The notes: generated by a model from the letters alone, not told the origin. Shown: positions 32,339-42,404, counted from the stretch's first letter. The stretch is 64,000 bases of DNA from DATARH01 sp963789255 (GCA_963789255.1 CAWBJW010000002.1:1426001-1490000); one strand, 5' to 3'. Program-made: numbers and translations.

Positions 32339-33196
32339 CTAGAACGGCGCCGAGCCGATGACCGTGGTGCGGTGCATCAGCCGGCGCTGCGGCAGCGCAT
32401 AATCGCAGATCGCCAGATGCATCGCGCTCGCATTGTCCCACATCACCAGATCGCCCTCCCGCCAGCGATGGCGGTAGCAAAACTCGGGCCGCACGCAAAA
32501 GGCGTCGAGCTCGGCGATCAGCGAGAGCGCTTCGTCGTCGGGCATCCCTTCGATGCCGATGCACTCGCCGGCGGTCACGTAAAGCGCCTTCTGTCCGCTA
32601 TAGGGATGGGTGCGCACGATCGGATGGGCAATGTCCGGGGTCTCGGCAAGCTGGGAAGCGGTCAGCTTCGGGCGCGGGCTGTCGGCCACCCGCCGGCGCA
32701 TCGCGTAGCGGTGGATCGCCTTCAGCCCGGCGAGGCGCCGCTTCATCGCCTCGGGCAAGGCTTCGTAGGCGGCGATGGTGTTGGCGAAGACCGTATCGCC
32801 GAGCGGCGCGCCGTCGCGTGTCGGCACCTCCTTGGCATAGAGCAGCGAACAGCGGCTCGGGCACCGCCGGTAGGAGGTATCGCTGTGCCAGGTAAACCCG
32901 GCATCGGCGAGGCCGATAAGCTCGCCATTCTCGCTGCGAATGTTCGAAATCAGCAGGATCTCGGGATGGCCCGGCAACAGGTATTTCTTGACGATATGGA
33001 TTTCGAGCTCGCCGAAACGGCGGCTGAAGGCGATGTGCTGCTCGCTGGTGAGACGCTGGTCGCGAAAGAACACGACGATGTGCTGATGGAACAGAAGCTC
33101 GATCGCCTCGAAGGTTGCATGATCGATCGGTGTTGACAGGTCGCAGACGATTTCTGCACCGCAGGCAGCATCGGATTTGCGGACCGCGAGCGCCAT
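32339..33196 (-). CDS. TauD/TfdA-family 2-oxoglutarate dioxygenase
   Basis: The 285-residue enzyme starts at ATG 33196 (MALAVRKSDAACGAEIVCDL). Iron ligands are the HxD of GFTWHSDTSYRRCPS and the distal His in WDNASAMHLAICDY; the 2-oxoglutarate Arg is in RRLMHRTTVIG. FHQHIVVFFRDQRLTSEQHI and FGELEIHIVKKYLLPGHPEI are conserved early motifs. The family oxidises taurine, 2,4-D and related acids; specificity is open. Confidence 0.87.
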   Translation of the reverse strand: MALAVRKSDAACGAEIVCDLSTPIDHATFEAIELLFHQHIVVFFRDQRLTSEQHIAFSRRFGELEIHIVKKYLLPGHPEILLISNIRSENGELIGLADAGFTWHSDTSYRRCPSRCSLLYAKEVPTRDGAPLGDTVFANTIAAYEALPEAMKRRLAGLKAIHRYAMRRRVADSPRPKLTASQLAETPDIAHPIVRTHPYSGQKALYVTAGECIGIEGMPDDEALSLIAELDAFCVRPEFCYRHRWREGDLVMWDNASAMHLAICDYALPQRRLMHRTTVIGSAPF

Positions 33197-33326
33197 GTTC
33201 GGTGAGCTCCGCCGGGGAAGCCGAGGGGGAAAAGCCGCTCGACTCTCGCGTTCATGTTTCGTTAAGTCAAATCGCGTTTTTATCGTTATCGCGAGCTCCC
33301 CCCGCTCGCGTTCTCGAGGCTGGCTC

Positions 33327-33686
33327 ATGGCACGGGTTCTCGTTGTCGAGCCCGACCGGCGGATCCGGAGCTTCATCGCTGGGATTCTTGCCGATTTCGG
33401 TCATCATGTGCGGCAGTGCAGCAACGCCGGAGATGCCCGGCAACGGCTCCGCCGGGCGCGTTTCGATGTGCTCGCTACCGATCTGATGCTCGGCGGGAAT
33501 GCCGGCGAGATCCCTCGCTGGATGCGGCGCGTGCCGGTTTTGACGCTGTGCGGCCGCCCGTTCCGACCCGCGGCGGACAAATACGAGCGGCCGCGATGCC
33601 TGCATGATACGCCGTTCCGCCTTGGCGATCTGCAGAGGTTGGTTGCGGCGGTCGAGGCCGAAGCGGCGTACACGCTCGCCGCCTGA
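33327..33686 (+). CDS. Stand-alone receiver-domain protein, degenerate
   Basis: The 119-residue product has a response-regulator receiver fold and no output domain: MARVLVVEPDRRIRSFIAGI, then Asp52 in FDVLATDLML as the phospho-acceptor. The early acidic pair is present (Glu8, Asp10). The conserved Lys of the K-P-F motif is replaced by Thr (DTPFRLGDLQ), so phospho-switching may be altered. No kinase is nearby. ATG 33327 is chosen because it begins the beta1 strand. Confidence 0.7.
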   Translation: MARVLVVEPDRRIRSFIAGILADFGHHVRQCSNAGDARQRLRRARFDVLATDLMLGGNAGEIPRWMRRVPVLTLCGRPFRPAADKYERPRCLHDTPFRLGDLQRLVAAVEAEAAYTLAA

Positions 33687-33856
33687 TCTTGCGCCCGCGC
33701 CCCGCGTAGGGCCGCCTATTCCCTCTCGGCGCATTACCGCTCATCGATAGCGGTGTCTTCCAGGACCGGCCCGATGCGCTAGACTGGGCGCCGGACGATG
33801 CGTGCCCGAAAGCGTCGGGCCCGATCGCGAACGAGCGGCCCGGAGGAGCGCAGGCC

Positions 33857-35475
33857 ATGAAGGCGGATTACATCATCATCGGCGCCGGCTCGGCGGGCTG
33901 CGTTCTCGCCAACCGGCTGACCGAAGATCCCGGCAACCGGGTGGTGCTGATCGAGGCCGGCGGGCGAGACTGGAACCCGCTCATCCACATCCCGGCCGGC
34001 TTCATGAAGATGCTCGACCACAAGACCCTGACCTGGGGCTTCCGGGCCGAGGCGGTCGACGGGCGCGAGATCATCTACCCGCGCGGCCGGGTGCTCGGCG
34101 GTTCCTCGTCGATCAACGGCCTCATCTACATCCGCGGCCAACCCGAGGATTACGACCACTGGGCGCAGCTCGGCAACCGCGGCTGGTCGTGGGACGATTG
34201 CCTGCCCTTCTTCAAGAAGGCCGAGCGCTGGGAGGGCGGCGGCACGGGCGATGTCCACGGCAGAGACGGCTACCTCTTCACCTCGCAAATGGACCGCTCG
34301 CCGATCTGCGCCAAGGTGGTCGAGGCAGGCATGCAGATCGGGCTCGAATACCGCGAGGACGTCAACGACCTGCCGCCCGCTGCCGGCGACTCGCATCGGC
34401 TGGTGCCAGCAGACCCGCGGCGGCAGGCGCCGCGCCTCGACCGCGCGGACCTATCTGCGGCCGGTGTTGAAGCGCCGCAACCTCGAACTCGTCACCAAGG
34501 CCCTGGTGCACCGCATCGTGTTCGACGGCAAGCGCGCGGTCGGCGTCGAGTTCTCGCGCGGCGGCCCCGGCGCCAGGGTCGAGCGGGCCGATGCGGCGGC
34601 CGAGGTGATCCTTTGCGCCGGCGCGATCGGTTCGCCGCACATCCTGCAGCTGTCGGGGGTCGGCGACCCCGACCATCTCGGCAGGATCGGCGTGCCGCTC
34701 GTGCATGAACTGCGCGGCGTCGGCCGCAACATGCAGGACCACTATGTCATCCGCATGACCTATCCGATCCACGGCATGGCGACCGCCAACGAGAAGGCGC
34801 GCGGGTTGCCGCTGGCCGGCGAGGTGTTGCGCTACCTCGTCACCGGCAAGGGCATGCTGACCTACAGCGCCTCGCTGATCGCGGCCTCGGTCAAGGTGCT
34901 GCCGGAATCGGCGACCCCCGATGTGCAGATCTCGTTTGCGCCAGGCAGCTTCAAGGACGGTCAGATCGGCGAGCTCGAGGAGGAGCCCGGCCTGACCGGG
35001 GGCCCGTGGCAGATGCGGCCGCTGTCGCGCGGCTACGTCGAGGCGAAGTCGAACCGGCCCGGCGATATGCCGGCGATCAATCCGCGCTATCTCACCGAAG
35101 AAACCGACCGGCGCGCGATCGTCGGCGGCTTGCGCTTTGCCCGCCGGATCTTCCAGGCGCCGGCGTTGCAGCCGTATGTCGGGGCGGAGAAGCTGCCCGG
35201 AGCGCAGGCGCAGAGCGACGACGAGCTGCTCGACTACGCAAAGCGCAACGGCAACACGGTCTATCACGCCACCTGCACCTGCATGATGGGCCAGCACCCG
35301 ATGTCGGTCGTCGACGACCGAGCTGCGGGTTCACGGGCTCGACGGGTTGCGCGTCATCGACGCCTCGGTGATGCCGGCCGTCACCTCGACCAACACCAAC
35401 GCCCCGACCATCATGATCGCCGAGAAGGGCGCCGTGATGATCCGGGCCGCGGCCCGGCAGAAGATGGCGGCGTAG
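33857..35475 (+). CDS. GMC-family FAD oxidoreductase, copy 1, frameshifted twice
   Basis: This choline-dehydrogenase-like flavoprotein begins MKADYIIIGAGSAGCVLANR (FAD-binding GxGxxG) and has GRVLGGSSSINGLIYIRGQP (GMC signature 1). Net one-base insertions near 34394 and 35319 interrupt it. The middle frame holds GWCQQTRGGRRRASTARTYL and ILCAGAIGSPHILQLSGVGD (signature 2). The last frame gives ELRVHGLDGLRVIDASVMPA and NTNAPTIMIAEKG, with the stop at 35475. Joined length of about 538 residues equals the intact copy 2. It should oxidise an alcohol or amino alcohol. Confidence 0.85.
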
Positions 35476-35494
35476 TGCAGGGTCGCCACTCATC

Positions 35495-35575
35495 CGTCAT
35501 TCCCGCGAAAGCGGGAATCCAGGGGGCCAATTCCGAGGTGGTTGCCCCTGGACCCCCGCTTTCGCGGGGGTGACG
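35495..35575. repeat. CATTCCCGCGAAAGCGGGAA-family inverted repeat between GMC copies 1 and 2
   Basis: CGTCATTCCCGCGAAAGCGG with AATCCAGGGGG pairs with CCCCTGGACCCCCGC and TTTCGCGGGGGTGACG. It is close in size and sequence to the copies at 26978 and 56112. It may insulate the two tandem genes. Confidence 0.8.
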
Positions 35576-35592
35576 ATAGGAAAGGGACAGCC

Positions 35593-37218
35593 ATGCAGGC
35601 AGATTATGTGATCGTCGGCGCCGGCTCGGCGGGCTGCGTGCTGGCCAACCGCTTGACCGAGGACCCCGCCACCCGGGTCTTGCTGATCGAGGCGGGGCCG
35701 CGCGACCGCAACCCGCTCATCCACATCCCGGCCGGCTACATGAAGCTGCTCGACCATCCGACCCTGACCTGGGGCTACACGGCCGAGCCCGATCCCGGCG
35801 TCAACGGACGGTCCATCCTCTATCCGCGCGGCAAAGTGCTCGGCGGCTCCAGCTCGATCAACGGCATGATCTATGTCCGCGGCCAGCCCGAGGATTTCGA
35901 TCATTGGGGCCAGCTCGGCAATCGCGGCTGGTCGTGGGACGATGTTTTGCCGTACTTCAAGAAAGCCGAGGACTGGGAAGGCGGCGGCGATGCGTTCCAC
36001 GGCGAGGGCGGGCCGCTCCTCACCTCGCACACCGCCGACAAGCCGCTGTTGTGCCAGGCGATGATCGCGGCCGGGCAGGAGATCGGGCTCGAATACCGCG
36101 ACGACGTCAACCACCTTCCGCCCGGCGCCGGCGGCGGCATCGGCTGGGTGCAGCAGACCCGCCGCGGCCGGCGCCGGCAGAGCGCCGCGCGCACCTATCT
36201 GCGCCCGGCGCTGAAGCGCCCCAACCTCGAAATCGTAACGGATGCCCTGGTCCATCGCGTCGTCTTCGACGGCCGGCGCGCTGTCGGCGTCGAATTCTCG
36301 CGCGGCGGCGCCGGCGGCGCGATCGAGCGGGCCGACGCGGCATCCGAGGTGATCCTCTGCGGCGGCGCGATCGGCTCGCCGCATCTGTTGCAGCTGTCCG
36401 GTGTCGGCGACCCCGACCGTCTCGGCCGTATCGGCATCCCGGTCGCGCATGCGCTGCCCGGAATCGGCCGGAACCTGCAGGACCACTTCCTCGCCCGGGT
36501 CACCTGCGCGGTCAGCGGCATCCCGACCTTGAACGAAAAGTCGCGCGGCCTGCCCTTTGCCGGCGAGATCCTGCGCTACCTGCTCAGCGGCACCGGCATG
36601 CTAACCTACGCTGCTTCCCTGGTTGCCGCCTCGATCAAGGTGCTGGAGGAGTCGGCGACCCCCGATGTGCAGATCCTCTTCGCCAATGGCAGCTTTGCCC
36701 CCGGCCCGATACGCCGGCTCGACGACAAGCCGGGCATGACCGGCGGCATGTGGCAGATGCGGCCCTTGTCAACCGGCTATGTCGAGGCGCGATCGCCCGA
36801 TCCGCGCGCGGCGCCGACGATCAACCCGCGCTACCTGTCGCATGACACCGACCGGCGCGCCGCGATCGGCGGCCTGCGCGCAGCGCGCCGCCTCTTTGCC
36901 GCGCCGGCGCTGGCGCGCTACGTCGTCGGCGAGATCCTGCCGGGTCGGGATGTCGAGAGCGACGACGAACTCCTGGATTACGCGCGGCAAACCGGCTCGA
37001 CGGTGTTTCACGCGACCTGCACCTGCAAGATGGGCCGCGATCCGCTGGCGGTCGTCGACAATTCGCTGCGCGTGCATGGGCTCGACGGGTTGCGGGTCAT
37101 CGACGCCTCGGTGATGCCGGCCGTCACCTCGACCAACACCAACGCGCCGACGATCATGATCGCCGAAAAGGGCGCCGCGCTGATCCGCAGCGCCGCACGG
37201 CAGAAGCTGGCGGCGTAG
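35593..37218 (+). CDS. GMC-family FAD oxidoreductase, copy 2 (intact)
   Basis: The 541-residue flavoprotein begins MQADYVIVGAGSAGCVLANR at ATG 35593. FAD-binding signatures are GKVLGGSSSINGMIYVRGQP and ILCGGAIGSPHLLQLSGVGD; the C-terminal active-site region is FHATCTCKMGRDPLAVVDNS with VTSTNTNAPTIMIAEKG, where His/Asn pairs are expected. It resembles choline dehydrogenase and AlkJ-type alcohol dehydrogenases. It is the intact reference for judging the frame breaks in copies 1 and 3. No signal peptide. Confidence 0.9.
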   Translation: MQADYVIVGAGSAGCVLANRLTEDPATRVLLIEAGPRDRNPLIHIPAGYMKLLDHPTLTWGYTAEPDPGVNGRSILYPRGKVLGGSSSINGMIYVRGQPEDFDHWGQLGNRGWSWDDVLPYFKKAEDWEGGGDAFHGEGGPLLTSHTADKPLLCQAMIAAGQEIGLEYRDDVNHLPPGAGGGIGWVQQTRRGRRRQSAARTYLRPALKRPNLEIVTDALVHRVVFDGRRAVGVEFSRGGAGGAIERADAASEVILCGGAIGSPHLLQLSGVGDPDRLGRIGIPVAHALPGIGRNLQDHFLARVTCAVSGIPTLNEKSRGLPFAGEILRYLLSGTGMLTYAASLVAASIKVLEESATPDVQILFANGSFAPGPIRRLDDKPGMTGGMWQMRPLSTGYVEARSPDPRAAPTINPRYLSHDTDRRAAIGGLRAARRLFAAPALARYVVGEILPGRDVESDDELLDYARQTGSTVFHATCTCKMGRDPLAVVDNSLRVHGLDGLRVIDASVMPAVTSTNTNAPTIMIAEKGAALIRSAARQKLAA

Positions 37219-37231
37219 GGCCGCGGCACGA

Positions 37232-37324
37232 TCGTGCGTCCTTCGCGACGCCGTGAGTCTATGATGGCATTAAGAAAAAACGTCATCCTGAGGAGCCCGC
37301 GTAGCGGGCGTCTCGAAGGACGCA
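37232..37324. repeat. GTCATCCTGAGGAG-family inverted repeat between GMC copies 2 and 3
   Basis: The right arm CGTCATCCTGAGGAGCCCGC with GGGCGTCTCGAAGGACGCAC (37281-37324) pairs with a shortened left arm GTGCGTCCTTCGCGACGCCG near 37234. It belongs to the family at 26822 and 44876. Confidence 0.75.
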
Positions 37325-37360
37325 CGGCGCCACTCCAGCAGTAGTCGGAAGAGAGGCTCG

Positions 37361-38984
37361 ATGAGCATGCAAGCGGATTACGTGATCGTCGGCGCCGGGT
37401 CTGCCGGCTGCGTCCTGGCCAATCGCCTCAGCGAAGACCCGTCGGTCAAGGTGGTGCTGATCGAGGCCGGCGGGCGCGACTGGAACCCGCTCATACACAT
37501 CCCGGTCGGCTTCATGAAACTGCTCGACCACCCGAGCCTTACCTGGAACTTCAAGGCCGAATCCGATCCCGGCACCGCCGGCCGGGCAATTCCCTATCCG
37601 CGCGGCCGGGTGCTCGGCGGCTCGTCGTCGATCAACGGCCTCATCTACATCCGCGGTCAGCCCGAGGATTTCGACCATTGGGGGCAGACTCGGCAATCGT
37701 GGCTGGAGCTGGGACGACGTGCTGCCTTATTTCAAAACGGCGGAGAACTGGCAGGGCGAGGCCAGCGATCTGCACGGCACCGGCGGGTTTCTGACCACCT
37801 CGCCGATGGGCGAGCGGCCCCCCGTGTGCCAGGCGATCATCGATGCCGCCGGAGAGTTGGGCGTCGAATACCGGCCCAACGTCAACAATCTGCCGTCGGG
37901 CGCCGGCGACAGCATCGGCTGGTGCCAGCAGACCCGCGGCGGGCGGCGCCGGGCGAGCGCCGCGCAAACCTACCTGAAGCCGGCCGCGAAGCGGCCCAAC
38001 CTTGAGATCGTGACCAACGCGCTGGTCCACCGCGTCTCGTTCAAGGACAAGCGCGCGATCGGGGTCGTCTATTCGCGCGACGGCAGGGTCGAGATCGCCG
38101 ATGCGGCGCGCGAGGTGATCCTGGCCGCCGGTGCGGTCGGCTCGCCGCATCTGCTGCAATTGTCGGGGGTCGGCGGGCCCGAGGATCTCGCCAAGGCCGG
38201 CATCCCGGTGCACCACGCGCTGCCCGGCGTCGGGCACAATTTCCAGGACCATTACATCGCCCGCATGTCGTGCGAGGTGCGCGGCGTCGCAACCCTCAAC
38301 GAGCGCGGCCGCGGCCTCTCTTTCGCCCACGAGCTGTGGCGCTACGTCACCGCGGGCCAGGGGATGCTGACCTACAGCGCTTCGCTGTGCGCCGCGTCGG
38401 TCAAGGTATTGGAGGAGTCGGCAACCCCGGACGTGCAATGCGTCTTTGCCCCGGCGAGCTACAAGCCGGGCCTCATCAGGAAGCTCGACGACAAGCCGGG
38501 CATCACCGGCGGGCCGTGGCAGATGCGGCCGTTGTCGCGCGGCTACGTGCTGGCGCGCTCGCCCGATCCCTCCGACCAGCCGGCGATCAACCCGCGCTAT
38601 CTCGCCGAGGACACCGACCGCCGCGCGATGATCGGCGGGCTCCGGTTTCTGCGCCGCCTGTTCGCGGCGCCGGCATTGGCGAAGTATGTCGTCGCCGAAA
38701 AGCTGCCGGGCGCCGCCGTCCAGAGCGACGACGAGCTGTTGGATTATGCGCGAGCGAACGGCTCGACCGTCTATCACGCGAGCTGCACCTGCATGATGGG
38801 CAATCACGCAATGGCGGTCGTCAACGACGAGCTCCGGGTGCACGGGCTCGACGGGTTGCGCGTCATCGACGCCTCGGTGATGCCGGCCGTCACCTCGACC
38901 AACACCAACGCCCCGACGATCATGATCGCCGAAAAGGGCGCCGCGCTGATCAAGGCCGCAGCGCGGGAGAAGCTGGCGGCGTGA
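37361..38984 (+). CDS. GMC-family FAD oxidoreductase, copy 3, frameshifted near 37688
   Basis: The third tandem GMC protein starts MSMQADYVIVGAGSAGCVLA. One extra base near 37688 (GGGGCAG-A-CTCGGC) breaks DHWGQLGNRGWSWDDVLPYF. The rest, from NRGWSWDDVLPYFKTAENWQ to AREKLAA, is continuous and includes ILAAGAVGSPHLLQLSGVGG. Active-site motifs are as in copy 2 (YHASCTCMMGNHAMAVVNDE). Corrected length is about 540 residues. The three copies probably arose by local duplication and have diverged in substrate pocket. Confidence 0.87.
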
Positions 38985-39038
38985 CCGTGGTTGTGCTCAA
39001 CCGACTTCGGAATGCCGGGCGGCCGACGCTTGGTCCGA

Positions 39039-39539
39039 TCAACGCAGCGGGTAGGGCGCGCGCCAATAGGGCAGGGGCATGCCGTAGGGCGGCGGCGCCA
39101 TGGCGATCCGGGTCGGCCCGCGCACCGGCATCCCCGGGTACGGACCCGGCGGCGCGAGGACGATCGCGCCGTAGCGCGGTCCGACCGCGTGCACCAAGAC
39201 CCGGCGCACGCCCCGGCGATGGTGCTCCGGTGCGGCTCTGGCGAGCCGGCGGGCGGCGTTTCGGGCCAGATGCCGCGGGAGGCTGCCGCGGGAGGCGGCC
39301 CGCGCAGCAATGCCCCTCGGCCGCACCGCCGCGCCCCGGCTGCCAATCGATGCGCGCCGCATTGCCGCAACGACCGGAGTTGCCGGGCCGGGCATTGCCG
39401 CCGCGGCCGGCGCCGGCCCGGCCGGTGCAACCGCCGCCCAGTTGCCCGGCAGCGGCGGCGGCACCGGCAGCGAAGCGGCGAGGATCGTACCGACGGCCCC
39501 GATCATGCCAATCGGAAGTAACCACAAGCCGAATTTCAT
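39039..39539 (-). CDS. Hypothetical Pro/Ala/Arg-rich exported protein
   Basis: From ATG 39539 the product reads MKFGLWLLPIGMIGAVGTIL, a signal or anchor segment, then about 145 residues of Pro/Ala/Arg-rich low-complexity sequence ending in GPTRIAMAPPPYGMPLPYWR. This composition fits a disordered envelope protein, but in GC-rich DNA it could also be fortuitous. No family was recognised. It sits between the GMC cluster and a convergently placed MFS gene. Confidence 0.45.
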   Translation of the reverse strand: MKFGLWLLPIGMIGAVGTILAASLPVPPPLPGNWAAVAPAGPAPAAAAMPGPATPVVAAMRRASIGSRGAAVRPRGIAARAASRGSLPRHLARNAARRLARAAPEHHRRGVRRVLVHAVGPRYGAIVLAPPGPYPGMPVRGPTRIAMAPPPYGMPLPYWRAPYPLR

Positions 39540-39620
39540 GTTCTGCCTCGCTCGCTCTTGCCGATCCGATGATTTCAAGAAACGGTCGGGGATCGCCGAA
39601 TATTCCTCAAGCCGCGCCGC

Positions 39621-40892
39621 TTACCCCCGATACTCCGGCACCCGGTAATAAACCCAGACGAGATTGGCCGCCATCACCGCCGCGGTCAAAAGGAACACCC
39701 AGCGCAATCCGAACGAGGCGGCGACCGCGCCGCCCATCAGCGGCCCCAGGGAGTTGCCCATGAACATCGCCGAGGAGGTCATGCCGTAGACGGCGCCGCG
39801 GTCGGAGCGGGCAACCAGGCGCCCGACCAGCGCGTTCGCGGTCGGCAACAGGCCGCCGATGAACAGCCCGACCCCGAAACGCTCGGCGACGAACAGCCAG
39901 TAATTGTCGGTGAAGGCCTGCGGCAGCGTCATCAGCGTGGCGCCCAACAGGCTGATCAGCAAGACCCGGCGATAGCCGATCTGGTCGCTGCGCTTGCCGA
40001 GAAACGGCGAGGCGATGACGTCGGCGAGCCCGGTCACCGAAAAGGCAATGCCGGCGAGCGTCGCGATATTGGGTTGGGCGCCGACCATCTCCTTGACGTA
40101 GAGCGTGATCACCGGCTGCACCGTGCGCACCCCGAACTGCGCCATCAGCAACACAAAGAACAGCGCGAGCAATGCCGGCGTCGTGACCAGCGCGACGAGG
40201 CCGCTGACGGTGGAACGGCGGCCGCTGCCCTTCTGCGGCCGGGCGAACTCCTCGTGTACGATGAGCCACACGAGCCCCACCGTGACGAAGATCATCGCCG
40301 CGGTGCAGTAGAACGGGATGCGGTAGCTGCCGGTCAGGTCGGCGAGGATGCCGCCGACCATCGGCCCGACCAGCGAACCGACCAGCTGGCCGGTCGACAG
40401 CCAGCCGAGCGAGAAACCGAGCCGGCTTTCCGGCACCTGGCTGGCGACCAGCGCGATCGCCGAACTGGAAAACCCGGCGAACACGCCCATCAGCGCGCGC
40501 ATCGCAAAGAACTGCCAGACATTGGCGGCCAGGCCCATCAATGCCGCAAAAAACCCGATCGCGATGCTCGAGCGCAGCAGCATCAGCTTGCGCCCGTGCC
40601 GGTCGGCGACGGTGCCCCACAAGGGCGACGCAAAAGCCGCGACGAACGAGGTGACGCCGGAGAGGATGCCGGCCCACAGGTCGATCTGCGCCGGACTCGT
40701 GACCCCCAGCTCGGGCAGGAACAGCGGCATGATCGGCGAGAGCATCGAGAAGGCCATCGTCATCACGAACTGGATGCCGACCATCGCCCACAGCGTGTGC
40801 CGCCAATTCTTGGCTTCACTGGGCGTCGCCGCCCCGCCCGGTTCCGTGGGCGGCGCCTCGGCCTGCGTCGCGCCGGTGCCCTGTTCGGCCAT
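39621..40892 (-). CDS. MFS transporter (multidrug-efflux type)
   Basis: The 423-residue protein has twelve hydrophobic segments and the MFS loop 2-3 motif GTVADRHGRKLMLLRS. A second-half equivalent is GKRSDQIGYRRVLL. An N-terminal cytoplasmic tail of about 30 residues (GATQAEAPPTEPGGAATPSE) precedes TM1. I use ATG 40892 (MAEQGTGATQ). Sequence type suggests proton-driven export of drugs or small metabolites. It is divergent from the LLM flavin enzyme. Confidence 0.88.
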   Translation of the reverse strand: MAEQGTGATQAEAPPTEPGGAATPSEAKNWRHTLWAMVGIQFVMTMAFSMLSPIMPLFLPELGVTSPAQIDLWAGILSGVTSFVAAFASPLWGTVADRHGRKLMLLRSSIAIGFFAALMGLAANVWQFFAMRALMGVFAGFSSSAIALVASQVPESRLGFSLGWLSTGQLVGSLVGPMVGGILADLTGSYRIPFYCTAAMIFVTVGLVWLIVHEEFARPQKGSGRRSTVSGLVALVTTPALLALFFVLLMAQFGVRTVQPVITLYVKEMVGAQPNIATLAGIAFSVTGLADVIASPFLGKRSDQIGYRRVLLISLLGATLMTLPQAFTDNYWLFVAERFGVGLFIGGLLPTANALVGRLVARSDRGAVYGMTSSAMFMGNSLGPLMGGAVAASFGLRWVFLLTAAVMAANLVWVYYRVPEYRG

Positions 40893-40972
40893 GACCCTCA
40901 ACCCGGTTGTGCCGCCCCATTGTAATGCGTTCGACCGGCGGGCATCATCCCGCGTACGCAGGAGGGCTTGCG

Positions 40973-42178
40973 ATGAAATTCGGCATCTTCTACGAGCTGC
41001 AATTGCCGCGCCCGTGGCTGCCCGGCGGGGAATTGCAGCTCTATCGGAATGCGCTCGACCAGGTCGAATTGGCCGACCGGCTCGGCTACGACTACGCCTG
41101 GGAAGTCGAGCATCACTTCCTCGAAGAGTATTCGCACTCGCCCGCGCCCGAGGTGTTTCTCGGCGCGGCGAGCCAGCGCACCAGGCAGATCCGCCTCTGC
41201 CACGGCATCATGCAATTGACGACGACGCACCCGGCGCGGTGCGCCGAGCGCATCGCCGCGCTCGATCTGGTCAGCGGCGGGCGGGTCGAGTTCGGCACCG
41301 GCGAAATCGCCAGCATCACCGAACTGGAGCCGTTCGGCGTCGCCTTCGCCGAGAAGCGGGCGATCTGGGAGGAGGCGATCCAGGCGATCATCCCGATGTT
41401 CCGTGACGGCGGGTGCGAGCATCACGGCAAGTATTTCGACATGCCGCTGCGCAACGTCGTGCCGAAGCCCCTGCAAAAACCGCACCCGCCCTTATGGTGC
41501 GCCTGCTCGCAGCTCGAAACCATCGAGATGGCCGGGCGGCGCGGCCTCGGCGCCCTCGCCTTCCAGTTCCTGTCGGCCGATGCGGCCAACGCCTGGGTGC
41601 ACGCCTATTACAACGCCTTCACCAAGCGCCAGGAAAAGCTCGCCGATTACGTCACCAACCCGAACCTCGCGCTGACCAGCTATTTCATGTGCGCCGAGAC
41701 CGACGAGGAGGCGCGCCGCCGCGCCGACGGCATCCCGTTCTTCCAGTTCGCGCTGCGCTTCTACGGGCAGAACGCCAACCGCGAGAGGCCGCCGCCGGGC
41801 ACGGTCAACCTGTGGGACGAGTACGAGAAGTGGAAGCGCGCCAACCCCGATTCATTGCAGCGCGCGCTGTCGGGCGGCCTCATCGGCTCACCGGCGACGT
41901 TGCGGCGCAAATTGCAGCGGTTCGAAACCTCGCACATCGACTCGGTGATCCTCCTCAACCAGGCCGGCAAGAACACCCACGAGCATATCTGCGAGAGCCT
42001 GGAGTTGTTCGCCCGCGAGGTGATGCCCGAGTTCCACGCCCGCATCTCCGAGCAGGAGGAATGGAAAAGACAAGTGCTGGCGCGCGAGATCGAATTGGAA
42101 GAGATCGACACCCAGCCCTTCCGCGACCGCTACGGCCCCAATTCGGTACAATTGCGCCCGGCCCAGGCGGCCGAGTAA
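40973..42178 (+). CDS. LLM-class flavin-dependent oxidoreductase, luciferase-like
   Basis: The 401-residue enzyme begins MKFGIFYELQLPRPWLPGGE at ATG 40973, with AGGAGGG upstream. It has a bacterial-luciferase TIM barrel: YDYAWEVEHHFLEEYSHSPA, GIMQLTTTHPARCAERIAAL and VEFGTGEIASITELEPFGVA. The family uses FMNH2 or F420 to oxidise organic substrates. The C-terminal tail (EEWKRQVLAREIELEEIDTQ) is typical of one large subgroup. The substrate is unknown. It may be co-regulated with the second LLM gene downstream. Confidence 0.85.
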   Translation: MKFGIFYELQLPRPWLPGGELQLYRNALDQVELADRLGYDYAWEVEHHFLEEYSHSPAPEVFLGAASQRTRQIRLCHGIMQLTTTHPARCAERIAALDLVSGGRVEFGTGEIASITELEPFGVAFAEKRAIWEEAIQAIIPMFRDGGCEHHGKYFDMPLRNVVPKPLQKPHPPLWCACSQLETIEMAGRRGLGALAFQFLSADAANAWVHAYYNAFTKRQEKLADYVTNPNLALTSYFMCAETDEEARRRADGIPFFQFALRFYGQNANRERPPPGTVNLWDEYEKWKRANPDSLQRALSGGLIGSPATLRRKLQRFETSHIDSVILLNQAGKNTHEHICESLELFAREVMPEFHARISEQEEWKRQVLAREIELEEIDTQPFRDRYGPNSVQLRPAQAAE

Positions 42179-42185
42179 CAAATTA

Positions 42186-42380
42186 GCTAACGCAAAGGGC
42201 GCAAAGGGTACGCAAAGGACGCGAAGGCATCTTTGCGGTTGCCCGCGGCGCGACCTGTAAATATTTCACAATGAGGCGATGAGGCAGGACCGATCTCATC
42301 GTCTCATTGTAATTTATGGCGCTTCGCGCCGATAAGCGCCTTCGCGTCCTTTGCGTACCCTCCGTGCCCTTTGCGTTACC
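42186..42380. repeat. Long palindromic element with GCAAAGGACGCGAAGGC arms
   Basis: The left arm AACGCAAAGGGCGCAAAGGG with TACGCAAAGGACGCGAAGGC and the right arm GCCTTCGCGTCCTTTGCGTA with CCCTCCGTGCCCTTTGCGTT are reverse complements apart from a few bases, about 40 bp each. A second inner pair is TCACAATGAGGCGATGAG and CTCATCGTCTCATTGTAA. The whole 195-bp gap between the two LLM genes is this element; no gene is present. Confidence 0.8.
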
Positions 42381-42404
42381 TGCTCTTTGATAAGGGTTGA
42401 ACCG

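Noticed and set aside
31073..33136. A 687-codon plus-strand frame opposite the CHAD and TauD-like genes
   Set aside because: It spans two genes in antisense and has no start context or domain; the minus-strand proteins carry clear motifs.
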